A stretch of 64,000 nucleotides of DNA from Halotia branconii CENA392 (GCF_029953635.1 NZ_CP124543.1:3575455-3639454); one strand, 5' to 3'. Shown: positions 17,227 to 26,553, counted from the stretch's first letter. Translations and numbers: made by a program. The notes: generated from the letters alone by a model not told the origin.

Positions 17227-17655
17227 AGATTCTGAGCAAGATTTAGCAAATTGGTTGTGAAATACCCTGATAAAAAGATGTTTTTAATTCACAAACTATG
17301 GCACTCAACTCTAATAGATTGTGAATCTAAATCAGGTTATATGTTATGTTTCCCAATATTGCTTTCTACTTAATCAATATTTAGATGTATTTTCAATAAA
17401 GCTGATTAAATAGTTGTTTTTTTATGAAGATACAAATTTTTAATCACGAACCGCCCTACGGATTTAGTAATGATGCAAAAAAATTGTAGGTTTGGTTGAC
17501 GTAAGGAAACCAAACCTACGCCTGATAACTTCTTCTCCATGCCTCATTCTTACTTGCCCTGATTTTAGCCTGAGCGCAGCCTCTGGTAGAGAAGAGATCC
17601 CCTATGTCTATGCCCAAAAACTTCACCCACAAGAGGATGGAGTTTTGTATAATAG
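17227..17655. other. Intergenic region with two hairpin repeats
   Basis: No gene. A 12-bp stem hairpin at 17486-17519 has arms GTAGGTTTGGTT and AACCAAACCTAC. A second, at about 17616-17645, is of the CACCCACAAGAGG type seen also at 8430 and 18042. The rest is AT-rich. Confidence 0.6.
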
Positions 17656-17886
17656 CTACTTAACGAGAGAATTTAAACGTTTGTAGCGCTTATTTTGTAT
17701 TGACCAATATCTACAAACTTCTGTGACAAGTTCTATTTCTTCTTTCGTCAGCAGTTCATCCGGTTTCCCAGATGCTAAAATCTTAGCTGCTTTCGCTGCT
17801 TTTTCGTATTCCACACCGTACTTAACTAATTGTGTATGAAATATCCTCTCTTTTTCTGCCGCTGTTGTTGAAAACTTACGTTGCAT
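17656..17886 (-). CDS. Small conserved-looking hypothetical protein
   Basis: A 76-residue, mostly helical and charged protein of no family I recognise. It begins MQRKFSTTAAEKERIF and has an Ala/Lys-rich centre followed by an acidic helix. There are no cysteines beyond one, no signal peptide and no membrane segment. The gene stands alone between repeat-rich spacers. Composition looks protein-like and no competing frame exists, but the function is unknown. Confidence 0.55.
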   Translation of the reverse strand: MQRKFSTTAAEKERIFHTQLVKYGVEYEKAAKAAKILASGKPDELLTKEEIELVTEVCRYWSIQNKRYKRLNSLVK

Positions 17887-18041
17887 AAATAGACAAAGAT
17901 GAAAATGTTTTGAGTTACATGCATAAAAAATGTATTTATAATATTAAGTCTCACAAAACTTAAAGTTAATCACGTCTATCTAGAGACACATAAGCAAATA
18001 TACTTAATATTTTCTTTATAAATCAGGACTTACGTTTAAGC

Positions 18042-18160
18042 TCATCCCACCCCCACGAGGGGCGGGATTTTGTATCAGTGGTCAGCGGTTAGTGGTCAGT
18101 TGTCAGTTGTCAGTCGTGTTTTTTCTTCTTGCCCTCTGCCCCATGCCCCATGCCCAAAAA
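18042..18160. repeat. Dispersed short repeats downstream of mnmA
   Basis: This block has three parts in order: a CCACCCCCACGAGGGGCGGG hairpin (about 18042-18070), a heptamer array of GTCAGTT/GTCAGTG units (18075-18116), and CCCCATG heptamers (about 18139-18160). All three types recur elsewhere in the window. Confidence 0.75.
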
Positions 18161-18165
18161 CTTCT

Positions 18166-19215
18166 TCAAGATTCAATAATTCCTCCACCCAACACTTTAT
18201 CGCCGTCGTACCACACGGCGGCTTGTCCGGGGGTAATGCTAAATTGAGGTTCATCAAATACCAAACGGACGCGGGAGTTTTCTAAGGGGATTACTGTTAC
18301 GGGTTCGGGGTGAGAACGATAACGGATTTGTACTTCCGCACGAATGGGGGTAGAAGGTTCCACAATAGAAACCCAATTTACCCGATTTACTGTGCATTCC
18401 GGCTGAGTTACTTTAGTGCGATCGCCTACAATCACTTTATTATTCACTGCATCTAATTCAATTACATACAGCGGTTCGGGTGCTGCTATACCCAAGCCTT
18501 TACGTTGTCCAATGGTGTAGTGATGCACACCATCATGTTGCCCCAAAATTTTGCCTGTGGTATCGACAATGTCACCTTGCTTGGGAGCAAGATATTTATC
18601 TAGAAATGCTCGCATGGAACCGTTGCTTTCCACTAAGCACAAATCTTGACTTTCTGGCTTATCGGCAGTTTTAAGTCCATATTCAGCGGCGACGCGGCGG
18701 GTGTCGGTTTTTTGTAATTCACCTAGAGGAAATACGGTTGCTGCCAGTAATTCTTGAGACAAATCGTAAAGAAAATAAGACTGGTCTTTATTTCGGTCAA
18801 CAGCCCTTAATAGCTGATAGCGTTCAGTAACTTCGTCATAGTTAATTTGAGCATAATGACCAGTGGCAATGCGATCGCATCCCAATTGTTCGCAGGCATA
18901 CTGCACCATTGGCCCAAACTTGACAGTTTTATTGCACTGAGAGCAAGGTAGAGGCGTGATCCCAGCACTATAACCAGTCACGAGGTAATCGACAATATGG
19001 GTTTGAAAGACATCCCGCATATCGACAATTTGATGGGGAACGCCTAATTGTTCACAAATATAAGCCGCGTCGATCATTCCTTCAGAGCAACATTGACCTT
19101 TGCCTTTCATTAGCCAAAGAGTCAAACCAATTACTTCATAGCCCTGATTGTGTAGGATAGCAGCAGCGGTGGAACTGTCAACGCCACCGGAAAGACCAAC
19201 GACGATTTTTTTCAT
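18166..19215 (-). CDS. mnmA: tRNA-specific 2-thiouridylase MnmA
   Basis: A 349-residue enzyme that thiolates U34 of tRNA-Lys, -Glu and -Gln anticodons, using sulfur relayed from a cysteine desulfurase. The PP-loop ATP-binding motif GLSGGVDSS is at 7-15. The two catalytic cysteines are in PCSQCNK (about 100) and ESQDLCLVE (about 200), with the conserved [18 protein letters not shown] segment after them. Length is normal for the family. The ATG at 19215 is the only start that keeps the PP-loop at the N-terminus. The gene stands alone, and its 3' end is bordered by repeats. Confidence 0.95.
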   Translation of the reverse strand: MKKIVVGLSGGVDSSTAAAILHNQGYEVIGLTLWLMKGKGQCCSEGMIDAAYICEQLGVPHQIVDMRDVFQTHIVDYLVTGYSAGITPLPCSQCNKTVKFGPMVQYACEQLGCDRIATGHYAQINYDEVTERYQLLRAVDRNKDQSYFLYDLSQELLAATVFPLGELQKTDTRRVAAEYGLKTADKPESQDLCLVESNGSMRAFLDKYLAPKQGDIVDTTGKILGQHDGVHHYTIGQRKGLGIAAPEPLYVIELDAVNNKVIVGDRTKVTQPECTVNRVNWVSIVEPSTPIRAEVQIRYRSHPEPVTVIPLENSRVRLVFDEPQFSITPGQAAVWYDGDKVLGGGIIES

Positions 19216-19481
19216 ATCTCTAAATTTTATTTACGCTACGCGGGTCAGTTGTCAGTTGTTAGTTGTCAATAGATGGTGGGCTAACCAAAATAAAATCGGT
19301 GTTATTTAGTCAAATCAGCTTTGCGATCGCTCAAAGTTGCGTATACGTTACCTTGCTAATGCATTAGTGAATTTTTTTCAGTTATATTGATTGCAACATG
19401 GGCAAGCTAATTCTAAGCTAACACTATATAGTTGCTATAACGGTGCATTCATTAAGTTTCCGAACTAGAAATATTATTACT

Positions 19482-20303
19482 ATGTCCAGTCAAATATCGA
19501 GTAAATTTATCACATTTCAGATTCTGCCCTTACTTGTAGGAAGTTGGTTGGCGCTGATTTTCCACAGTTATCCAGCACAAGCGCAAATCAACAATGATCA
19601 AGGCATTTTGCTAACTCAAGGAACTTTACCGCCGCCACCAAACGTCCCAGGAACTTATTATGGGCAGCAACCATTACCGCAGCTGCAACCCTCCCAACCA
19701 GGACAGCCTTATTATCCTTACGAGCAAAATTTACAGCCTGCTCAACCAGTACAAGAATATCAGTATCAGTATGAATATCAGCCCTCTCAACCTCAATATA
19801 ACCAAAACTGGGAGCGTTACTTAGTATATGTTGAGAGTAATAATTACCAAACGCTACAACAAATCAAGCAAATAGAACCTGGTGCTTATATCCGGCAATA
19901 CAGAGGACGTTCTGTTATTCAGTCAGGAGTTTTTAGCAGACCATCAAATGCCCAAGAACGGGTTAGACAACTGCAATCATACGGCATATATGGCGCACAG
20001 ATTGTCAATTTCAATAACGGTCAGGAAGTACTTGCTTCCCCAAGTGGCAGTAATATAGTCAATCCTAGGGGTAGTAGTTCTCGATATTATGTCGTTATTC
20101 CTACCAGTTCAGAAAATTTGAATGCACTTGCAGAACAGGTTGGACGGAGTGTAGCACAACCTGGTGCTGTGCTTGCAAGACAAAAGCCGTTGGGGCTACA
20201 TGTAGCTGTAGGGCCTTTTCCTGGGCGAAAAGATGCCACGCAATGGAACAACTATCTACGAAATTTAGGTTTCGGTGATGCTAGGGTTTACTACGGTAAG
20301 TGA
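19482..20303 (+). CDS. Exported Pro/Gln-rich protein with two SPOR-like repeats
   Basis: A 273-residue protein if started at the ATG at 19482. That start gives a clean signal peptide (hydrophobic core LPLLVGSWLALIF, cleavage near AQAQ). A GTG at 19443 would add 13 residues before it and is less likely. After a Pro/Gln/Tyr-rich spacer (about 50-115) come two related ~70-residue units, starting near RYLVYVES and RYYVVIPT. Each ends in a segment like those of SPOR peptidoglycan-binding domains (SGVFSRPSNAQERVRQL; VGPFPGRKDATQW). A periplasmic cell-wall role is inferred from the fold-like pattern, not proven. Confidence 0.72.
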   Translation: MSSQISSKFITFQILPLLVGSWLALIFHSYPAQAQINNDQGILLTQGTLPPPPNVPGTYYGQQPLPQLQPSQPGQPYYPYEQNLQPAQPVQEYQYQYEYQPSQPQYNQNWERYLVYVESNNYQTLQQIKQIEPGAYIRQYRGRSVIQSGVFSRPSNAQERVRQLQSYGIYGAQIVNFNNGQEVLASPSGSNIVNPRGSSSRYYVVIPTSSENLNALAEQVGRSVAQPGAVLARQKPLGLHVAVGPFPGRKDATQWNNYLRNLGFGDARVYYGK

Positions 20304-20341
20304 AGGGGGCATGGGGCATTGGGCATGGGAAAACATTTAGG

Positions 20342-20453
20342 ACTTACGCAAGAACTCTCCCAAACCCTCTTAACTTAGTGTACTTTGTGTCCTACCCTGC
20401 GGGAAGCCGCTGACGCGTCTATGTGGTTAGTTTTTCCATAGTTTTGCGTAAGT
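20342..20453. mobile_element. MITE-like element C (about 112 bp)
   Basis: The termini ACTTACGCAA and TTGCGTAAGT form a perfect 10-bp inverted repeat, and AACT/AGTT continues inward after one base. The interior holds the CTTAGTGTACTTTGTGTCC and GCGGGAAGCCGC modules common in these genomes. I could not define a target-site duplication. A solitary half end (AGGACTTACG) is at about 18026. Confidence 0.55.
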
Positions 20454-20485
20454 TGTGACATTGAATAATTCAGGGCTTAGAACTG

Positions 20486-22039
20486 ATGCATGATAGGCAA
20501 GAATACATTTCACAAATCGTAGTCACCGCTGAACAAATGCGGGATATTGAAGGGCGGATATTTGCAGCAAAAATGCCTGTGGCGGCTTTGATGGAAAAGG
20601 TGGCAGGATTAATTGCTTGTCGCATCCAAGAGATAATTCCTTCACACCCCGTTATTAAGTCTCGTGTCGGGATTTTAGTAGGCCCTGGTCATAATGGTGG
20701 TGATGCTTTGGTGGTAGCCCGTGAGTTACATTTTCGCGGGTATGAAGTTAGCATCTATTCGGCTTTTTCTAAGCTGAAGGAATTAACATCGCAGCATTTG
20801 CAATACGCCCAAAGTTTGGGTATTCCATGTTTTCAAGAATGTACACAATTATCAGACTGTGATTTTTTCATTGATGGATTATTTGGATTTGGTTTAGAAA
20901 GAGCGATCGCTGATCCTATAGCTTCTACAATTAATCAGATCAATAATTGGCATAAACCGATTATTAGTATTGATTTACCTTCGGGTTTGCACACCGATAC
21001 AGGCGAAGTTTTGGGAACTGCTATTCGTGCTACTCACACATTTTGCTTGGGTTTGTGGAAGCTGGGTTTTTTACAAGATCAGGCTTTAGAATATATCGGC
21101 AAAGCTGAATTAATCGATTTTGATATTCCTTTAGCTGATGTGCAAGCTGTTTTGGGAAATACACCGCAGATTAAACAAATTACAAAAGCAACGGCACTTT
21201 CTACTCTTCCTTTACCCCGTCCGTCAGTTACTTACAAATATAAAGAAGGTCATTTACTGTTAATTTGTGGTTCACGTCGCTATGCTGGTGGGGCAATTTT
21301 AACTGCTTTGGGGGCGCGTGCTAGTGGTGTAGGGATGCTCTCTATCGCTGTACCAGAATCTTTGAAACAACTTTTGGTGTCTCATTTGCCAGAAGCGCTG
21401 ATTGTTGGTTGTCCAGAGACGGAAACCAAAGCCATTGCACATTTACAATTACCAGAAAAGACTGATCTAAGTTCTTTTAGTGCGATCGCTTGTGGCCCTG
21501 GTTTAACATTAGATGCTACTTCTATTGTCGAACAAGTAATCAATAGCGATCGCTCTTTAGTTCTTGATGCTGATGGTTTAAATATTTTGGCACAATTGGG
21601 AACAATCCCCACCTTACAAAAGCGTCAAGCAGCAACGGTACTCACACCCCATACTGGCGAATTTCAAAGGTTGTTTCCTAATATTGCAGAACCCAAACAA
21701 GATAGAGTCAAAGCTGTACGGTCAGCAGCAGACCAAACTGGGTCGGTAGTCCTATTAAAAGGCGCAAGAACGGCGATTAGTAACCCTGAAGGCTTAATTT
21801 GGATTAATCCTGAAAGTACCCCGGCTTTAGCCCGTGGCGGTAGTGGTGATGTCTTAACTGGCCTACTGGGTGGATTATTGGCACAAGCGGCTACTAAACA
21901 AATTGCCGTTGAGGATATTGTGGCGACTGCGGCTTGGTGGCATTCGCAAGCAGCTATTTTAGCAGCCCAAGAGCGTACAGAATTAGGTGTAGATGCGTTT
22001 ACATTGACACAATATTTAATGAGAGTTGTTAGTAATTAA
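20486..22039 (+). CDS. nnr: Bifunctional NAD(P)H-hydrate epimerase / ADP-dependent dehydratase
   Basis: A 517-residue fusion that repairs hydrated NADH and NADPH. The N-terminal YjeF_N epimerase (about 1-225) shows GPGHNGGDALVVAREL and DLPSGLHTDTGE. The C-terminal dehydratase (about 240-512) shows GSRRYAGGAILTALGA, TPHTGEFQRL, LLKGARTAI and the nucleotide motif ARGGSGDVLTGLLGGLL. The two-domain fusion is the usual bacterial form. The ATG at 20486 precedes the conserved VVTAEQMRDIE segment. It is monocistronic, just downstream of MITE-like element C. Assignment is firm. Confidence 0.94.
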   Translation: MHDRQEYISQIVVTAEQMRDIEGRIFAAKMPVAALMEKVAGLIACRIQEIIPSHPVIKSRVGILVGPGHNGGDALVVARELHFRGYEVSIYSAFSKLKELTSQHLQYAQSLGIPCFQECTQLSDCDFFIDGLFGFGLERAIADPIASTINQINNWHKPIISIDLPSGLHTDTGEVLGTAIRATHTFCLGLWKLGFLQDQALEYIGKAELIDFDIPLADVQAVLGNTPQIKQITKATALSTLPLPRPSVTYKYKEGHLLLICGSRRYAGGAILTALGARASGVGMLSIAVPESLKQLLVSHLPEALIVGCPETETKAIAHLQLPEKTDLSSFSAIACGPGLTLDATSIVEQVINSDRSLVLDADGLNILAQLGTIPTLQKRQAATVLTPHTGEFQRLFPNIAEPKQDRVKAVRSAADQTGSVVLLKGARTAISNPEGLIWINPESTPALARGGSGDVLTGLLGGLLAQAATKQIAVEDIVATAAWWHSQAAILAAQERTELGVDAFTLTQYLMRVVSN

Positions 22040-22193
22040 ATGTGAGTTCTATAAAACTAAGCATTCAAAGCCTCAGCACACATTGGGATTTGGCTGTGCC
22101 ATTCTCAGTATGATATTTGTATCAATGAGATATGCCACTAAATATCCTCATCCTCATAGATACCTGCCCGACTTACGGCATAGCTTAATATTT

Positions 22194-22268
22194 GTAGGTT
22201 GGGTTGAGGAACGAAACCCAACATGTCTGGGGTTTTTTTGGGTTTCACTTCGTTTAACCCAACCTACA
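22194..22268. repeat. Inverted repeat of the GTAGGTTGGGTT type
   Basis: Arms GTAGGTTGGGTT and AACCCAACCTAC lie at the ends of a ~75-bp block with an inner AAACCCAACA/GGGTTT pair. It is a longer relative of the hairpin at 17486-17519 and lies between the convergent nnr and phoD genes. Confidence 0.7.
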
Positions 22269-22324
22269 ATGATCCTTAACCGAGTAGTATTGCTTACGCT
22301 CCTATCTCTAAAATGCTGCTAAAA

Positions 22325-23914
22325 CTAGCCTTGCTGTACTCCCAAACGACCGTTTTCAACCACAAATGAAGCACGTTTACTAATTGTGCCAAATTGAGTT
22401 GTCACTTCTGACATTACTAAATAATCCGTCTTCCACATTCTAGAAGTCAATTCGCAACGGGCATATCCTCGTTGACCATTGAAAAATTTAATGTGGGGAT
22501 TATCTGGTAAGTAAGCTTGAACTGTGGGGTTTGTGTCAGAACCATCTCCACCAGAGCTAATCGAGCTACAAACAAATTCGCTTCCTACTATAGGCGATCG
22601 CGGGTTATCAAAGTCAGTCTTTAAATCCATTGCCCAATGAGAATGCACATCACCTGCTAAAGAAATGGGATTAGAGGGACGACGCTTTTCTAGGAAATCC
22701 GTCAAGCGATCGCGGGAAGCTAAATAACCATCCCACTTATCCATACTATAAGTTCCACCTTCGCCCGGTGTCATATCTCTTTGGGCGATGGGAACTTGTT
22801 GAGCTAAAATATTCCATTTAGTTTCAGAGCGATTCAAACCGTCAAATAACCAATCCTCTTGACGTTTACCAGTAATTGTTGCCTGTGGATCAAAGTTCTC
22901 TGGACAACGTTCTTTGGTTCCATCTCCGCAGGGCTGATCAGTGCGATATTGACGGGTATCTAAAACATTAAAGGTTGCCAAATTACCAAAAGACAGGCGA
23001 CGGTACAGTTGCATATCAGAACCACGCGGTCGTGAGAAAGGACGCAGTGGCATGTGTTCGTAGTAAGCTTGATAAGCCAATGCTCGTCGCTGGAGAAAAA
23101 TCGCTCGGTTTTGATCTGGTTCGTTATCAACTTCTGAGATGTCATTAGCGTAGTTGTTTTCTACTTCATGATCATCCCAGGTAACAATCCAAGGAAATGC
23201 TGCGTGGGCTGCTTGCAGATCAGGATCGGCTTTGTAGAGGGCGTAACGATTGCGGTAATCTTCCAGCGTCAAAATTTCTGGACTATTGTGCTGTCTAACG
23301 GCATTTGCTCCAATTCCCCCCTCGTAAATATAGTCCCCAACATGCACAACTAAATTGAGGTCTTCTTGAGCCATGTATTTGTAAGCAGTATAATAGCCCT
23401 GCTGATAGTTCTGACAAGAAGCCAGGGCAAAGTTAAATCTATTCAAATAGCTCTCTGGTAAAGGGGCGGTACGAGTCCGACCAGTTGGACTAGCGTAATT
23501 ACCCACATTAAACCGATACCAATACCAAGTATCCGCTTGCAGTCCATCAACAACAATCCGAACTGAGTGAGCCATTTCTGGGGTAGCAAACTCAGTACCT
23601 TTAGCTACAATGCGTCTCATCTTCGCATCGGTTGATACTTCCCAGCGAATTGGCACATTTAGGGGTGGCATTCCCCCTCCATTTAAAGGTTCGGGAGCTA
23701 AACGAGTCCAGAGAACTACACTACTTGGATATGGTTCACCTGATGCTACACCAAGTGTAAAAGGATATTTGGAAAATCTACCTCTAGCTATCGCTCTTTG
23801 ATGGGGAAACTGGCTAGCAATCATTAAACCAGTAAATGCTCCTGCCCCAATGATTAAGTTGCGTCGTTTGATTCGGCTGTGCAGCAACAGCTGGAAATTT
23901 TCGTAACTTCCCAT
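22325..23914 (-). CDS. phoD: PhoD-type alkaline phosphatase, Tat-exported
   Basis: About 529 residues from the ATG at 23914. The open frame extends 19 codons further, but only the inner start puts the twin-arginine signal (RIKRRNLIIGAGAF) near the N-terminus. Features typical of PhoD are the N-terminal Fn3-like domain (PFTLGVASGEPYPSSVVLWTRL), the metallophosphatase core with ASCQNY and HVGDYIYEGG, TWDDHEVENNY, and the late His motif AGDVHSHWAMD. PhoD enzymes are Ca/Fe-dependent phosphomono/diesterases secreted by Tat to scavenge phosphate. A Pho-box-like array is about 180 bp upstream. It is monocistronic. Family call is strong. Confidence 0.92.
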   Translation of the reverse strand: MGSYENFQLLLHSRIKRRNLIIGAGAFTGLMIASQFPHQRAIARGRFSKYPFTLGVASGEPYPSSVVLWTRLAPEPLNGGGMPPLNVPIRWEVSTDAKMRRIVAKGTEFATPEMAHSVRIVVDGLQADTWYWYRFNVGNYASPTGRTRTAPLPESYLNRFNFALASCQNYQQGYYTAYKYMAQEDLNLVVHVGDYIYEGGIGANAVRQHNSPEILTLEDYRNRYALYKADPDLQAAHAAFPWIVTWDDHEVENNYANDISEVDNEPDQNRAIFLQRRALAYQAYYEHMPLRPFSRPRGSDMQLYRRLSFGNLATFNVLDTRQYRTDQPCGDGTKERCPENFDPQATITGKRQEDWLFDGLNRSETKWNILAQQVPIAQRDMTPGEGGTYSMDKWDGYLASRDRLTDFLEKRRPSNPISLAGDVHSHWAMDLKTDFDNPRSPIVGSEFVCSSISSGGDGSDTNPTVQAYLPDNPHIKFFNGQRGYARCELTSRMWKTDYLVMSEVTTQFGTISKRASFVVENGRLGVQQG

Positions 23915-24090
23915 CTTCCCTGATTCCTTAGGTGAATTGAAGCAGAGCAATATCTGACACCACAAAGGCAAAACAATTACAGGTTCACTTTTTAATCAAT
24001 ACTTTTGCTCAATTAAGCTTCAACCATCAAATTTTTCTGCCAATTATGATGTGTCAAACAATACTTTGCTGCTTCGACCCTACCAAGGAG

Positions 24091-24131
24091 ATGTTAATTC
24101 TTCACCAAGATACAGTTAATATCAACTTAAT
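24091..24131 (-). promoter_or_regulatory. Candidate Pho box upstream of phoD
   Basis: Read on the minus strand there are four 8-mers with exact 3-nt spacers (11-nt period): ATTAAGTT, ATTAACTG, CTTGGTGA and ATTAACAT. Three of the four keep the TTAA core of the cyanobacterial Pho-box unit (consensus close to CTTAACCT). The array ends about 177 bp before the phoD ATG. The pattern is seen; SphR/PhoB binding is inferred. Confidence 0.5.
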
Positions 24132-24353
24132 AAGTAGTTAGGTAAAATTAAAGAAACTCCATGCCATTTACAAGATAGAGTTTTTGTCGGTGGTCAGTGG
24201 CAATCACATTTTTTAAGACTATGCTACTTGCACTTTGGGGATATTAAACTAACGGGAGTTCGACAAGCCTTATTTGACCTCTTCCCCAACCCCTCTCCGT
24301 GTCGGAGAGCTACGGTGTACACACAAGTCATCTAAAACTGCCCCATTGACTGA

Positions 24354-24687
24354 CAATGCCAATGTCTCGACTAATATCATGTTCGGTAAAAGGCTTATCA
24401 TTAAGACCGCAGGGGGGCAGGGAGCAGGGAGCAGGGGGAAAGAGATTTTTAATATTTTTGCATAGATGCCCGGAATCATAACTAATCAAGCGAACATGAT
24501 ATAACAATGCCAATGTCTCGACTAACAATACCAATGTCTCGACTAACAATGCGATTGTATCGACTGACAATGCCAATGTCTCGACTGACAATGCGATTGT
24601 ATCGACTGACAATGCCAATGTCTCGACTAACAATGTGATTGTATCGACTGACAATGCCAATGTCTCGACTAACAATGTGATTGTACT
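24354..24687. repeat. 21-bp minisatellite with alternating variants
   Basis: One unit (24354-24374) and eight and a half units (24505-24687) of 21 bp are separated by element D. Two variants alternate, one with CAATGCCAATGTCTCGACT and one with GATTGTATCGACT, making a 42-bp higher-order period. Because 21 bp is seven codons, a minus-strand frame stays open across it, but I do not regard that as a gene. Confidence 0.9.
24375..24501. mobile_element. MITE-like element D (127 bp) inside the minisatellite
   Basis: Perfect inverted termini TATCATGTTCG and CGAACATGATA are flanked by TAA on both sides (24372-24374 and 24502-24504). Deleting the element and one TAA restores an exact minisatellite unit junction, so the insertion boundary is unambiguous. 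The interior carries a GCAGGGAGCAGGGGG purine-rich stretch like elements A and B but with different termini. Confidence 0.85.
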
Positions 24688-24940
24688 GGCCTGCAAAAAT
24701 TAACCCACCTTACGTTATACAGCAACTCTAAAAGACTTGTGTGTACACGTTAGGTGTCAAAGAGGGGAGCCAAAAGCTCAATTTTCCGTTACTCCTCCCT
24801 TTCCGTTTCAAAGAGGGAGGCTGGGAGGGAGAGGTTCATCGAACTCACGTTAAACTAGATCAAAAACTAACTGACAGCTGACAACTAACAACTGACAAAT
24901 TTAGTAATTTTTAGACTTTTCAGTTATTTAAAACAAAACT

Positions 24941-24982
24941 AAAACTGCCCTTGCTGGTAGTTAGTGCAAGAGCAGTTTTTTT
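24941..24982. terminator. Rho-independent-type hairpin, likely bidirectional
   Basis: The arms AAAACTGCCCTTGC and GCAAGAGCAGTTTT (one mismatch) enclose an 11-nt loop, with a T-run on the plus side and a U-rich tail on the minus side. It lies 28 bp beyond the stop of the leftward 106-residue gene. Confidence 0.7.
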
Positions 24983-25009
24983 ATATTCAAACCCAAACCA
25001 ACTAAGGAA

Positions 25010-25330
25010 CTATACATCCTCAAGTTCAAATTGAGCGACTGTAACAGCGTTAAAAGCAAAAGCAAAAACCAATGGCATTGGACATCTGAATACAAAGGTA
25101 GAAACAACTGCTGCGACTGTGCCAATCACTGCTGACATCGACCACAATCTTTCTTCTAAGGTTAATCCTTTTTCAGCTTTAATCACTCTTAGAACATGAC
25201 TAGGAATTGGTTCAGGCATGACTCCTCCAGGAGGAAAAGCCCAATAGCTGTTACGCCGTTCGACAAATAATTCTGTCCAGCCATTTTCTTGACACCATGC
25301 TTCGATCCAGTCAACAGAGTAATGTGTCAT
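25010..25330 (-). CDS. Conserved-type hypothetical protein with C-terminal hydrophobic region
   Basis: A 106-residue protein. The N-terminal ~60 residues are soluble and contain WIEAWCQENGWTELFVERR and YWAFPPGGVMPEPIP. The C-terminal ~45 residues hold two hydrophobic segments (about 62-80 and 82-98) ending in acidic FELEDV. I do not recognise a named family, though the architecture is typical of small cyanobacterial membrane-associated proteins. It has its own terminator-like hairpin downstream. Function unknown. Confidence 0.65.
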   Translation of the reverse strand: MTHYSVDWIEAWCQENGWTELFVERRNSYWAFPPGGVMPEPIPSHVLRVIKAEKGLTLEERLWSMSAVIGTVAAVVSTFVFRCPMPLVFAFAFNAVTVAQFELEDV

Positions 25331-26061
25331 ATCGGTGTGGGTAATTCGACTTGTTGAATTTGTGTAGTGGGTGAAAATAAATCTTGAGGGGGATTTGAAG
25401 AATAGTTAAATAATTACTATGCAGTTACAGTTAATTCTCCTCTGGTAAAGCTTGCTGAACATATTCTTGCTCGAAGCAATGCTCATTACTCACCTTAATT
25501 AAAAGACTAACAGTCAATAGTGGCTGTTGACCTCAAAAGACAATAAACTTTACTTGAAAAGCTTTAATGTCAAGAAATGTAAATACTCAGCGATCGCTTG
25601 ATTAACAAATCCACTTTTGATGTCAATAATTGTAAATTTTCTAGTTAGCTAATACTTTCTTTGATTTATTTAATTTCTAAAAGTTAAATCTTATGCTAAT
25701 TATATTTAGTTGCGAATTAGTCACTCTATCTCTAGTAATAAATCCTAGGATATTTTAGTGCGATCGCCAACTGAATATTACAGAACATTAAAAGTGTACA
25801 TTGCATAACGTCTAACTAATTTTTCTAGGGGAACTCGAAAAAATAAATTATCCAAATTTATTCAGACTCTATTTTTCTTACTCCCCCTGCCCCCGGTCAC
25901 TAAGTTTCGACTACGCTCAACTGCCGCGTAGCCGAAGTGCTGCTCCCCTGCCTACCTCAACGGTGGGATATTTTTTGAGTTGGAAGTCCCTAATCTCCGG
26001 TCTGTTTGAGATGCGGTAAGCTTAAATGCAGTGATGGAACATCAAATTGGCTACTTAGATT
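25331..26061. other. 730-bp AT-rich intergenic region
   Basis: No gene is visible. Positions 25871-25965 carry a rearranged copy of the TTACTCCCCCTGCC / GGTCACT / GAAGTGCTGCTCCCC material that fills MITE-like element A, but without recognisable termini. The rest is AT-rich and holds the divergent promoters. Confidence 0.5.
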
Positions 26062-26553
26062 ATGTTTTGGAAGCAAGGAATAGCATTAATTTTGGGGATA
26101 ATAGTATTTTTCTTGGCTTCCCCAGCGCAAGCGGTAGATTGGACTCACCCTTTCTCATTTAGCAATGCAGAGTTATCAAGGCGTGATTTTTCTGGTCAAA
26201 CTTTGCAAGCTGCGGAGTTTTCTAACGCCAATATGGAAATGATTAACTTTCAAGATGCAGACTTGCGGGGAGCAGTCTTAAGTGCTTCGGTAATGACGCA
26301 AGCAAATCTGCATGGAGCAGATTTAACTAATGCGATGGTTGATCAGGTAAACTTAACTGGGGCTGATTTAAGTGATGCCGTTTTAAAAGAAGCTCTTTTA
26401 CTTCGTGCCATTTTTCCTGATGTGAATATAGAAGGTGCAGATTTCACTGATGCAATTTTAGATGGCGCACAAATTAAAGAACTGTGCAACAAAGCCAGTG
26501 GAGTAAATTCTAAAACTGGCGTAGAAACTCGTTATTCTTTGGGATGTCGATGA
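26062..26553 (+). CDS. Exported pentapeptide repeat protein
   Basis: A 163-residue protein with an N-terminal signal peptide (hydrophobic core IALILGIIVFFLA, cleavage near AQAVDW). About 14 pentapeptide A(D/N)LXX units follow from residue ~45 to ~140 (for example ADLRGAVL, ADLTNAM, ADLSDAVL). The C-terminal cap has two Cys (ELCNKASG, SLGCR) that could form a disulfide. This matches thylakoid-lumen or periplasmic pentapeptide proteins of cyanobacteria, which form a right-handed quadrilateral beta-helix; the role is not established. Its TGA overlaps the purK ATG, so the two genes are translationally coupled. Confidence 0.82.
   Translation: MFWKQGIALILGIIVFFLASPAQAVDWTHPFSFSNAELSRRDFSGQTLQAAEFSNANMEMINFQDADLRGAVLSASVMTQANLHGADLTNAMVDQVNLTGADLSDAVLKEALLLRAIFPDVNIEGADFTDAILDGAQIKELCNKASGVNSKTGVETRYSLGCR

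Larger units (their letters stand above)
23915..25009. other. 1.1-kb region with Pho box, minisatellite and MITE-like element
   Basis: No credible gene. It holds the phoD leader and Pho-box candidate, a CTCTCCG-type hairpin near 24293, a 21-bp minisatellite split by MITE-like element D, GTGTACACACA repeats in inverted orientation on either side (24315-24329 and 24734-24748), a CAACTGA heptamer array (24868-24899) and a bidirectional-looking terminator at 24941-24982. Confidence 0.65.

Noticed and set aside
22026-22322. Plus-strand open frame after nnr
   Set aside because: It is made of the GTAGGTTGGGTT inverted repeat and overlaps the nnr end; no protein-like pattern.
24505-24687. Possible CRISPR array
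   Set aside because: The 21-bp units are directly adjacent with no unique spacers, and no cas genes are present.
24328-24696. Minus-strand open frame of heptapeptide repeats (VETLALS/VDTIALL)
   Set aside because: It is open only because the minisatellite unit is 21 bp; it runs through element D, has no ribosome site and no non-repetitive protein-like part.
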